Shown in pieces: positions 1 through 6,934 of a stretch of 11,756 nt of DNA. The notes under the pieces were generated by a model that was not told where the DNA came from, did not search any database, and saw only the letters and a program-made list of their open reading frames with translations. The stretch lies in the NCBI GenBank assembly GCA_035693105.1, contig DASSHC010000302.1, positions 1-11,756 of the forward strand. The letters run 5' to 3'. Both the position numbers and the translations under genes were made by a program. The first letter of the stretch is position 1. Each line of letters opens with the position of its first letter. The DNA comes from DASSHC01 sp035693105. GTDB taxonomy: Bacteria; Chloroflexota; Chloroflexia; Thermomicrobiales; Thermomicrobiaceae.

Positions 1-13
1 GCTCTTCCGATCT
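1..13. other. Residual Illumina adapter sequence at contig end
   Basis: The first 13 bases read GCTCTTCCGATCT, which is identical to the 3' end shared by standard Illumina sequencing adapters. They sit exactly at the window edge. The amidohydrolase reading frame stays open through them, but the four codons they would add do not belong to the protein. Genomic sequence should be taken to begin at base 14. Confidence 0.93.
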
Positions 14-970
14 CTGTTCGTCCTGGCTCAAACCCGCCGCGCGCACCAGTTCGACCGGCAGCGCTTCGGACATGTCGAAGGGGTAGTCTGTCCCCACCAC
101 GACCCGCGACGCGCCGACCAACTCCACCAGATGGCGCAGCACGGTCGGGTCGAAGACGATGGTGTCGTAGTAGAGGCGCGTCAGGCCGGCGAGCGGGTCA
201 CTGGCCCGCGCCCGGGCCTCGGGCCGCACCGCGTACCCCTGCCGCAGGCGCCCGACCAGGTGCGGCAGCGCGCCGCCGCCGTGCGAGAGGATGAGTTTCA
301 TTCCCGGGAAGCGCTCGACCACGCCGCCGAAGAGGAGGCGCGCGCCCGCCAGCGCCGTCTCGGCCGGGTTGCCGACCAAATTACGCAGGTGGTAGTCGCC
401 CATGCGCTCGGCCCCGGCCACGTAGTGGGGGTGGACCAGGATCGGCAACGCTAAGCGCTCGGCCGTGCGCCAGAAGGGGTCGAGCGACGGCGCGTCCAGG
501 CCGAGGCCGTTGACGCTGGTGAGGATTTCGACCCCCGGCAAGCCGAGCTGGCTCGCGGCACGCTCCAGCTCCTCGGCGGCCGCACCGGGATCCTGCAGCG
601 GCACTGTGGCGAAGCCGATGAAGCGCTCTGGGTCCTGCCCTTGGGCGCGCGCCATGGCGTCATTCAGCGAGCGGGACCAGCGCAGCCCCTCGGCGGGTGG
701 CAGCTCGTAGAGGATGGTGAAGGGCGGCGGGGCGAGCACGCGCCGCGCGAGGCCCTGGCGCTGGAGGTCGTCGCGCTGGCGCCCCAGGTCGAAGAGGCCG
801 GCGTTCAGGCTCATCGCATGCCCGCCGACCAGCAGGCGCGGCGTCTCGCCGCCCTCAGCCAGCGTCACCGGCGCGCCCGGCTGCGCGGCCGCCTCCAGCG
901 GAAAGTAGTGACTGTGCAGATCGATGACCAACTCGTTGCTCCAATATTGCGGCCCTGCTCGCTGGGCCAT
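14..970 (-). CDS. ACMSD-type amidohydrolase (amidohydrolase_2 family), 3' end missing
   Basis: Last visible gene of the minus-strand train: 319 codons from an ATG at 970, with no stop before the contig edge. The fold is the metal-dependent amidohydrolase_2 family, which includes 2-amino-3-carboxymuconate-6-semialdehyde decarboxylase (ACMSD) and gamma-resorcylate decarboxylase. Visible motifs are DLHSHYFP (His19, His21), LVHPHY (His180), LILSHGGG (His230) and VGTDYPFD (Asp295). Their spacing closely matches the zinc ligands and catalytic His of ACMSD. ACMSD is about 335 residues, so perhaps 15-25 C-terminal residues are lost. The start lies 13 bp after the stop of the upstream hydrolase, so the two are almost certainly co-transcribed. 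The Shine-Dalgarno is weak, which suggests translational coupling. It is likely cytoplasmic. The family includes decarboxylases and C-O/C-C hydrolases; which reaction applies is unknown. Confidence 0.9.
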
Positions 971-983
971 GCCGCGACCGGGA

Positions 984-2195
984 TTACGCCTGGGGCAATC
1001 GCCCTGGCAGATACAGGGACGGCACCGGCGGCGTGTAGGGCCCGGCGCCGTGGTTCTGCGGGATGAGCACCAGCTTGTTCAGGTCGGCCGGGAGCTTGCC
1101 CTCCAGCGCGTCTTTGACCCAGTCGGCCATGAAGGGGAAGATCTCCAGGTCGGCGATGCCCTCCTTGTTGGTCACACGGTGGAACTCGTTCTCGAAGACC
1201 CAGAGCTCCTTCGGCCCGGCGACCTCCGCGAAGTACTCGACGATGGCTTCGAGATGGCAGAGCGGATCGTACTCGCCGGCCACCAACAGGCTGGGGCAGC
1301 TGATCTGAGAGGCGTAGCCGACGGTGGACATGTCCGCCGTCATCGCGTCGAAGGCCTCCTCGTCGTGGATACCGGCCATGTACATGAAGACCTGCTTGAA
1401 GCGCGGCGAGGCCTCGTCGAAGATCGCCTGCTTGGGGCCGACCACCGCGTGCGTGGTTGCCAGCGCCTTGACACGCGTATCCAGCGCCGCCGTGCGCGCG
1501 CCCCAGTGCGAGCCGAAGGATGAGCCGACCACGGCGATCTGCGCGGGATCGACCTCGGGCCGCTCGACCAGGAAGTCGATGGCGGCGCTGGCCGCCCGCT
1601 CGTAGTTGTCGGCGCGCACCCGGATCTTGCGGATGTTGCTGATCCCCTGCCCGGGCCCATCGATCGAGAGGACGTTCATGCCCCGCTTGAGGAAGGGATT
1701 GCCCAGGGGATTGGGGAAGGATTCCTTGGTCATGTCCATGCCGGGGAGGAAGAGGACGGTGGGCGCCCGGCGCCGGTCCTGATGCAGGTGCAAGCGGCCC
1801 TGGATCTGCACCCCCTCCCAGGGGACCTCGACGGTCTCGACGACGTTGCCGGAGTAGCGCGCGGTCTTGTCAAAGCACTCCAGCGTCTTCTGGTGCAGGA
1901 AGATCTTCTCGGGGTTGTCGTCCTCGAAGATGGTGTGCTGCGCCTCCAGGTAGACGCGCATGGCCCGCCAGTAGACCTGCGCGGCGGTGTCGGTGTGGCC
2001 GTGATCTTCGGCCGCGCGGGCGATGGTCTCGAAGTGCGCGGCCTGCTTGGCCAGCACGCGCGGGATCATGCGGTACGACTTGACCTCGGCGGGCACGGTG
2101 CGCTCGTCGTTGGCGAAGTTCTGCACGCGCCCGGTCTCTTTCACCAGCCAGTCGAGCAGCCACTGCTGGTTGTCGCGCCGCCGCTCAGCCGTCAT
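984..2195 (-). CDS. Alpha/beta hydrolase, FrsA / 2,6-dihydroxypseudooxynicotine hydrolase-like
   Basis: A 403-residue serine hydrolase of the group with an extra helical N-terminal region (about residues 1-120) before the alpha/beta core. Core motifs: LFLPGMDMTKESF (148-160, oxyanion region), DGPGQG (179-184), the nucleophile elbow GSSFG with Ser226, GEYDP with Asp310, and ENEFHR with His339. This gives a complete Ser-Asp-His triad. Relatives include the C-C bond hydrolase for 2,6-dihydroxypseudooxynicotine in nicotine breakdown, and FrsA-like esterases. The ATG at 2195 is supported by an AGGGAGG Shine-Dalgarno at 2204-2210, eight bases upstream. It is separated from the preceding cysteine hydrolase by 243 bp containing inverted repeats, but is only 13 bp from the amidohydrolase after it. 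The fold and triad are secure; the C-C hydrolase role is inference, and esterase or amidase activity is equally possible. Confidence 0.92.
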   Translation of the reverse strand: MTAERRRDNQQWLLDWLVKETGRVQNFANDERTVPAEVKSYRMIPRVLAKQAAHFETIARAAEDHGHTDTAAQVYWRAMRVYLEAQHTIFEDDNPEKIFLHQKTLECFDKTARYSGNVVETVEVPWEGVQIQGRLHLHQDRRRAPTVLFLPGMDMTKESFPNPLGNPFLKRGMNVLSIDGPGQGISNIRKIRVRADNYERAASAAIDFLVERPEVDPAQIAVVGSSFGSHWGARTAALDTRVKALATTHAVVGPKQAIFDEASPRFKQVFMYMAGIHDEEAFDAMTADMSTVGYASQISCPSLLVAGEYDPLCHLEAIVEYFAEVAGPKELWVFENEFHRVTNKEGIADLEIFPFMADWVKDALEGKLPADLNKLVLIPQNHGAGPYTPPVPSLYLPGRLPQA

Positions 2196-2203
2196 CTACT
2201 CTT

Positions 2204-2210
2204 CCTCCCT
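2204..2210 (-). promoter_or_regulatory. Ribosome binding site of the alpha/beta hydrolase
   Basis: AGGGAGG on the minus strand lies eight bases before the ATG at 2195. Together with the full family-length product it fixes the start of the alpha/beta hydrolase. Confidence 0.7.
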
Positions 2211-2365
2211 GCGAAGCGCCTGCATACCTCGTAGCCTTTGCCAGTCCATCCGGCGGCGCACGGCTCCCACGCGCGCACCTGCAGGGCAGACCTCCGTGTC
2301 CACCCTTGCCCTCGCAGCCCTACTGCCTACACACTCATTCGCCGCGGAACGTCGCCCGTGTCCCC

Positions 2366-2435
2366 GTTGCCTAACCGTGGGGCGACAGGGCAGACACAGG
2401 GGTCTGCCCCTACCACGGATAACCGGTGCGGCAAC
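2366..2435. repeat. Nested inverted repeat, possible dispersed intergenic element or transcript stem-loop
   Basis: Three nested pairs of arms share one centre. GTTGCC 2366-2371 pairs with GGCAAC 2430-2435, CCGTGG 2375-2380 with CCACGG 2413-2418, and GGGCAGAC 2388-2395 with GTCTGCCC 2402-2409 around a 6-base loop. The element begins five bases past the stop of the cysteine hydrolase on the transcribed strand, so it can fold in the mRNA as a processing or partial-termination structure. There is no T-tract. The GGGGCAGAC...GTCTGCCCC core resembles short palindromes that I recall as scattered repeats in Chloroflexota intergenic DNA; that is memory, not a search result. Confidence 0.6.
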
Positions 2436-2439
2436 CGCT

Positions 2440-3129
2440 CTAGCCGACCAGCGCGCCGGCCTTCTTCTCGATCAGCGTAGTGAAGTCCGCCACGCTGATG
2501 ACCCAGCCGATGGCGGCCTCGATCTGCTTGACCGCCGCCTCGTGGTACTCCTGCCCGTTCATGCTGCCGCAGGCGTCCTCCAGCAAGACGACGCGGAAGT
2601 CGCGCGCCTGGGCGTCGAAGGCGGTGTGCAGGCAGCAGTTGTTGGTGTTGACGCCGATGATGAAGATGGTGTCGACCCCGAAGCTGCGCAGGATCAGCTC
2701 GAGGTCGGTCATGTAGAAGCCGCTGTAGCGCCGCTTGACCACCACCGGCTCGTGCGGCAGCGGCTGCTCGGGCGGCATGAACTCGGCGTAGGGGCTCCCC
2801 TCGACGCACTTGGTCGCCTGGCGCACGAAGCCGGCCCCCGGGATCGGCTTGCCGTTCTGCCAGGCCCAGAAGGGGTTGCGGCCCTCGCGCGGCCCCCAGG
2901 GCGGCGCGGGGGTCATTGACCAGGTGCCGACGTGCACCACCGGCATGTTGGCGTCGCGGGCCGCTTGCAGCGCCACGCCGCCGCGCTCGACCGCGAGCTT
3001 CGCGCGCTCGGCCGGCAGAGTGTGGTAGCCGACTCCGCCGACATCCAGATGGCGGCGCTGCATGTCGATCGGCAGCAGCACGCTCCGGCGCGGATCAATG
3101 GTCGCTTCGACATCGACTGGCAGTGGCAT
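2440..3129 (-). CDS. Isochorismatase-like cysteine hydrolase
   Basis: A 229-residue cytoplasmic hydrolase of the isochorismatase / N-carbamoylsarcosine amidase / nicotinamidase superfamily, of typical length. The catalytic triad is present: Asp22 in LLPIDMQ, Lys132 in VVVKRRYSGFY, and Cys165 in GVNTNNCCLHTA, with the usual cis-peptide position just before (Val160-Asn161). The family hydrolyses C-N bonds of amides, carbamoyl groups or N-heterocycle products such as maleamate, or the vinyl ether of isochorismate. An amidase-type role is more likely here, given the neighbours. The frame is open further upstream into the permease gene, but the ATG at 3129 has an AGGGAG ribosome site close upstream and starts right before the conserved core. 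It follows the permease by 71 bp. A second Cys (166) directly after the catalytic one is unusual. The exact substrate is unknown. Confidence 0.92.
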   Translation of the reverse strand: MPLPVDVEATIDPRRSVLLPIDMQRRHLDVGGVGYHTLPAERAKLAVERGGVALQAARDANMPVVHVGTWSMTPAPPWGPREGRNPFWAWQNGKPIPGAGFVRQATKCVEGSPYAEFMPPEQPLPHEPVVVKRRYSGFYMTDLELILRSFGVDTIFIIGVNTNNCCLHTAFDAQARDFRVVLLEDACGSMNGQEYHEAAVKQIEAAIGWVISVADFTTLIEKKAGALVG

Positions 3130-3200
3130 CGTCTCTCCCTTTCGTTGCGAGAACCGATCGACTCCGAGGATACGTGTCTGGCTGTACTCGACCGCTCCGC

Positions 3201-4112
3201 TTACAGGTTCTTGAGCCGCGGGTCGAGCGCGTCGCGCAGCGCGTCGCCGAGCACCGTGATCCCGAGCAGGCAGAGCATCAGCGCCAGCCCCGGCCAGACC
3301 GACAGCCACCAGGCCGTGGCGATGTAGTCGCGCGAGTCGGCCAGCATGTTGCCCCAGGTGGGGGTGGAGGGCGGCACGCCGATGCCCAGGAAGCTCAGCG
3401 ACGCCTCGGCGATGATGACCTGCGGCAGCACGAAGGAGGCGATCACGATGATCGGCGCCATCACATTGGGCAGGATGTGGCGCAGCATGATGCGCCCCTC
3501 GCCCACCCCGATCGCCCGGGCCGCGGTGATGTAGTCGGCCGAGCGCAGGCTGAGCGCCCGGCCGCGCACGATGCGCGCGTACTGGATCCAGCCCGAGATC
3601 GAGAGCACCAGGATGATGTTGAGCAACCCCTGGCCGAAGACGGCCATGATCGCGATCGCCAGGATCAGCGGCGGGAACGCGAGCTGCACGTCGCCGATGC
3701 GCATCAGGATGGTATCGACGAAGCCGCCCCTGGCCCCCGAGACGAGGCCCACGGCGACCCCGACGACCGCCCCGATGAACACCGAGGAGAAGCCGACCAG
3801 GAGGGAGATACGCGAGCCCTCGATCACCCGGCTGAGCAGGTCGCGCCCCAGGGCGTCGGCGCCGAGGATGTAGGACAGCTTGCCGCCCGCCTGCCAGGCG
3901 GGCGGCAGCAAGCGCAGGCTCAGGTTCTGGCCGCCCGGATCGTGGGGAGCCAGGAGCGGCGCGAAGATGGCGATCAGGATGAAGAGCACGGTGACGCTCA
4001 GCCCCAGCAGCCCGACGGGATTGGCGACGATCTTGGAGAGGACCGAGCGCCGCGCAGTCTGCGACCGCGAGTCGAAGCGCTGATTCTCCGCCAGAGCCTG
4101 CGTGGACGCCAT
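3201..4112 (-). CDS. ABC transporter permease, DppC/OppC type
   Basis: A 303-residue inner-membrane permease of the dipeptide/oligopeptide importer class. It has a cytoplasmic N-terminus with a first membrane helix at about 33-55, then LGADALGRD (83-91, the family's LGTDxLGRD motif), five further hydrophobic segments, and an EAA loop at about 195-216 ending in LPN, which docks to the ATPase. PTWGNML (251-257) and the terminal LDPRLKNL are also typical of DppC. It pairs with the DppB-type permease, whose stop is 53 bp upstream on the same strand. The ATG at 4112 has a GAGGAAAG ribosome site. The substrate cannot be read from the permease: this class carries peptides, nickel, opines, sugars and other small molecules. 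Confidence 0.95.
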   Translation of the reverse strand: MASTQALAENQRFDSRSQTARRSVLSKIVANPVGLLGLSVTVLFILIAIFAPLLAPHDPGGQNLSLRLLPPAWQAGGKLSYILGADALGRDLLSRVIEGSRISLLVGFSSVFIGAVVGVAVGLVSGARGGFVDTILMRIGDVQLAFPPLILAIAIMAVFGQGLLNIILVLSISGWIQYARIVRGRALSLRSADYITAARAIGVGEGRIMLRHILPNVMAPIIVIASFVLPQVIIAEASLSFLGIGVPPSTPTWGNMLADSRDYIATAWWLSVWPGLALMLCLLGITVLGDALRDALDPRLKNL

Positions 4113-4165
4113 CTACGCTTTCCTCACCAGCACGATCGAGACGCTCCCAGCGCTTCGGCCATAGC

Positions 4166-5083
4166 TCAACTGTAGCGGACCCGCGGATCGAGCCAGGCGT
4201 ACGAGAGATCGACCAGCAGGTTGATGACGGCCACGGTGATCGCCATCATCAGGACGACCGTCTGGATGATCGGGTAGTCCCGGTAGTGGATCGCGTCGAC
4301 CATCAGCCGGCCCACGCCCGGCCAGGCGAAGACGGTCTCGGTGACCACGGCCCCGCCGAGCAACTGCCCGACCTGGAGCCCGATGATCGTCACCACCGGG
4401 ATGGCCGCGTTACGCAGCGCGTGGCGCAGGATGACCAGCCGCTCGCTCAGTCCCTTGCTGCGCGCCACCTGGATGTACTCGTTGCCGATGACGTCCAGCA
4501 TCTCGGAGCGCACCAGGCGCGCGATGCGCGCCATGTTGAACAGCGCCAGGGTAATGGCCGGCATGATCAACTGCTGGGGGGTGCCGCGCCCGCCGGTGGG
4601 GAGCCAGTGCAGCTGCACCGCGAAGACCACGATCAGGATGATGCCGAGCCAGAAGACCGGCATCGTCTGGCCGACGACCGCGAAGACCATCGTCACCCGG
4701 TCGATCAGACTGTTGCGCCGCGTGGCCGAGATGATCCCGGCCGGGATCGCCACCAGCAGCGAGAGCGCCATCGCCGCGCCCGTCAGCTCCAGCGTGGCCG
4801 GGATGCGCTCGACCGAGACCTGGACGGCCGGCTCCTGGTAGCGGATCGACTCGCCGAGGTCACCCTTGGCCGCCTGGCGCAGGTAATCCGCCAGCTGAAC
4901 CGCCATCGGCTTGTCGAAGCCGAGCTGATGGCGGATCTGCTCCACATCCTCCTGCGTCGCCGAGGGGCCGGCGATCAACGCCGCCGGATCGCCGGAGAGG
5001 CGGACCAGCACGAAGATCACGATGACCGCGGCGAAGGCGACCAGGATCGTTTGGAGGATCCGGCGGAATACGTATGCGCCCAT
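4166..5083 (-). CDS. ABC transporter permease, DppB/OppB type
   Basis: A 305-residue inner-membrane permease that forms the heterodimer with the DppC-type protein. It has an N-terminal helix at about 9-29, then the family stretch GDPAALIAGPSAT (31-43) and the amphipathic LGFDKPMAVQLADYL region. Later come an EAA loop at about 203-230 (YIQVARSKGLS onward), FAWPGVGRL (252-260) and the closing LDPRVRYS. The length is normal for the family. It starts 72 bp after the solute-binding protein stop, with a perfect stem-loop in the gap. The purines forming its ribosome site (GGGGGAGGAA) partly lie in that stem, so its translation may be tuned down relative to the binding protein. Spacing from GGAGG to the ATG is long; a nearer GGGAAG may serve instead. 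Confidence 0.95.
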   Translation of the reverse strand: MGAYVFRRILQTILVAFAAVIVIFVLVRLSGDPAALIAGPSATQEDVEQIRHQLGFDKPMAVQLADYLRQAAKGDLGESIRYQEPAVQVSVERIPATLELTGAAMALSLLVAIPAGIISATRRNSLIDRVTMVFAVVGQTMPVFWLGIILIVVFAVQLHWLPTGGRGTPQQLIMPAITLALFNMARIARLVRSEMLDVIGNEYIQVARSKGLSERLVILRHALRNAAIPVVTIIGLQVGQLLGGAVVTETVFAWPGVGRLMVDAIHYRDYPIIQTVVLMMAITVAVINLLVDLSYAWLDPRVRYS

Positions 5084-5105
5084 AGCTCGATGGCTTCCCG
5101 TTCCT

Positions 5106-5132
5106 CCCCCGGCACGCGCGGCGTGCCGGGGG
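5106..5132. repeat. Perfect 12-bp intercistronic stem-loop after the binding-protein gene
   Basis: CCCCCGGCACGC at 5106-5117 and GCGTGCCGGGGG at 5121-5132 are exact inverted copies with a 3-base loop. The structure lies 23 bp past the binding-protein stop and before the DppB-type gene, and no T-tract follows on the transcribed strand. Comparable stem-loops after binding-protein genes in ABC operons protect the upstream mRNA and lower expression of the permeases. That role is inferred here. Confidence 0.75.
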
Positions 5133-5155
5133 TGCGGCGGCCGGTGACGATCCGG

Positions 5156-6877
5156 CTACGACATCGTGAAGGCGCGGATGTAGCCGTCGCCCGGCGGGCT
5201 CCAGACGAGCCCCTTGGCGACGCCGAAGAGCCCCTTCGGCTCCCAGAGGAAGAGGATGCCGGCCTCGTCCCGGTAGAGCTGCGAGATCTGCCCGCAGAGG
5301 TCGGCGCGCTTGGCGGGGTCCATCTCCTGGCGCTCCTGGTTGTAGAGCTCCTCCGCCTTCCCCTGCAGCGGGTACATCCAGCCGAAGTTCTTCTTCGGCT
5401 GCAGCTCGGCGAACATGTAGTCGGCGTCGATCGAGAGGATCGTCTTGCCGCCGTAGACGATGCCGTCGATCTTTTGGTTGGTGATCAAGCTCAACTGGTT
5501 CGCCCACTCGTTCTGCACGAAATCACACTTGATGCCGACCTTGCCGAGGTAGTTGGCGATCGCCTGGACCGCCTCAGTGTCGCCGACGTAGTGGCCGGGC
5601 GAGTAGTAGAACTTGACGCTGAAGCCGTTCTCGTAGCCGGCCTCCTTCAGGAGCTGCTTCGCCTTGTCGGGATCATACTCGTAGAGCGGCACATCCTTGT
5701 AGCCGAAGCACTCCTTGGTCACGATGCTGGCGCTGTTGATCGCGTTGCCGGCCAGCACGCTGTCGATGATCGCCTGCTTGTCGACCGCGTAGTTCATCGC
5801 CTGCCGCACCTTGACGTCCTGCAGCTCCTTGATGTCGCGCGCGTTGAGCTGGACCCAGAAGATCCAGGCGGCCAGCGGCACGGTGCGCACCTCGGCGTTC
5901 GCGCTGCTCGCGATCTGCTTCAGTGAGGCGATGGGGATGGCGTCGGCGATCTCCACCTCGCCGTTGAGCAGGGCCGCCGAGCGGGCGCTCGGCTCGGGGA
6001 TGGTGCGGAACTCCAGCTTTTGAATCGCCGGCTTGCCGCCCCAGTAGTCGTTGTTCGCCTCCAGTGAGACGTGGCTCGCCTTGACCCACTCGACGAACTT
6101 GTACGGGCCGGTGCCGACGCCCTTCTCCGCCAGCGCGTTCGGGCCGCCCTGCTCGAAGACGGTCTTCGAGGGGACCTGCAAGAAGTAGGTCGCCAGGTTG
6201 CGGGGGAGCACCGGGTCCGTGTACTTGGTGTGGAAGCTGACGGTGAAGTCGTCGACCTTGGAGACCTTGTCGACGCTGGCGATCTGCTGGATCGAGCTGG
6301 GCTGGTCCTTGACCAGGGTGGGGATGTTGACCAGCCGGTCGTACCAGGCCGTGATCGTGTCGGCGTTGAACGGCTCGTCGTTGTGGAACTTGACGCCCTG
6401 CCGCAGGGTGAAGGTCCAGGTCTGCTGGTCGTTGGCGCCCAGCTCCCACTTGGTCGACAGGCCGGGGACGAGCTCGAACTTGTCGTTGAGCTGGGTCAGG
6501 TTGTCGTAGATATTGACCAGGATGGTGGCGTCGGTCGAGGTCGGGCGGAGCGTCGGGTCGAAGAAGCGGATGTCGGCGCTCTCGGCGATGACGACCTTGT
6601 CGAACTTCGGCTTGCCCCCGCCGGCGGCCTGGGTGCCGCTGGCGGGCGACCCGCTCGCCTGGGTGGGCGCGGCGGTCGAGCTCGACCCGCCGCTGGCCTG
6701 GGTGGCCCCGCCGGAGGACGAGCCGGGGGTGGTGGACGAGGAGCTCCCGCCGCAGGCGGCCAGCAGCCCCAGTGCCGAGGCGCCGGCCCCGGCCAGCGCA
6801 CCGCTGCGCAGCAGCGTGCGGCGGCTGAGACGCCCTGCCGTCAAACGATCGACCAACCGCGATGCGTGCTCTGCCAT
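5156..6877 (-). CDS. Family-5 extracellular solute-binding lipoprotein (peptide/opine/nickel class)
   Basis: A 573-residue solute-binding protein for the adjacent DppB/DppC-type permeases. The N-terminus is a Tat-style lipoprotein signal: LSRRTLLRSG with Arg19-Arg20, a small-residue hydrophobic stretch, and a lipobox LLAAC with Cys42 as the lipidated residue. A Ser/Gly/Thr/Ala-rich tether (about 43-92) follows, then the binding domain starting near KVVIAES. The family signature is at about 153-174 (TWTFTLRQGVKFHNDEPF onward). The protein would sit tethered on the outer face of the cytoplasmic membrane. The ATG at 6877 has a strong GAGGAGGAG ribosome site. It lies 57 bp after the second M24 gene and 72 bp before the DppB-type permease. 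The Tat signal suggests folding before export, common for binding proteins in Chloroflexota and Actinobacteria. The ligand is not predictable from sequence. Confidence 0.95.
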   Translation of the reverse strand: MAEHASRLVDRLTAGRLSRRTLLRSGALAGAGASALGLLAACGGSSSSTTPGSSSGGATQASGGSSSTAAPTQASGSPASGTQAAGGGKPKFDKVVIAESADIRFFDPTLRPTSTDATILVNIYDNLTQLNDKFELVPGLSTKWELGANDQQTWTFTLRQGVKFHNDEPFNADTITAWYDRLVNIPTLVKDQPSSIQQIASVDKVSKVDDFTVSFHTKYTDPVLPRNLATYFLQVPSKTVFEQGGPNALAEKGVGTGPYKFVEWVKASHVSLEANNDYWGGKPAIQKLEFRTIPEPSARSAALLNGEVEIADAIPIASLKQIASSANAEVRTVPLAAWIFWVQLNARDIKELQDVKVRQAMNYAVDKQAIIDSVLAGNAINSASIVTKECFGYKDVPLYEYDPDKAKQLLKEAGYENGFSVKFYYSPGHYVGDTEAVQAIANYLGKVGIKCDFVQNEWANQLSLITNQKIDGIVYGGKTILSIDADYMFAELQPKKNFGWMYPLQGKAEELYNQERQEMDPAKRADLCGQISQLYRDEAGILFLWEPKGLFGVAKGLVWSPPGDGYIRAFTMS

Positions 6878-6894
6878 GTGCGATCTCCTCCTCT

Positions 6895-6912
6895 GGGCCG
6901 GGCGAGCGGCCC
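6895..6912. repeat. 6-bp intercistronic hairpin before the solute-binding protein gene
   Basis: GGGCCG (6895-6900) and CGGCCC (6907-6912) pair around a 6-base loop. They lie between the stop of the second M24 gene and the ribosome site of the solute-binding protein. In DNA this GC-rich, a 6-bp stem may arise by chance. Confidence 0.35.
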
Positions 6913-6934
6913 GGATCTCGACGACCGCGCCGCC

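Noticed and set aside
131..1066. Plus-strand frames over the first kilobase
   Set aside because: The minus-strand frame encodes an ACMSD-type amidohydrolase with all metal-site motifs in place. The plus-strand products show no recognisable domain.
3130..3309. Longer cysteine-hydrolase start overlapping the permease gene
   Set aside because: The extra 60 residues are Ala/Arg-rich and come from the permease gene in another frame. The ATG at 3129 has its own ribosome site and begins the conserved protein.
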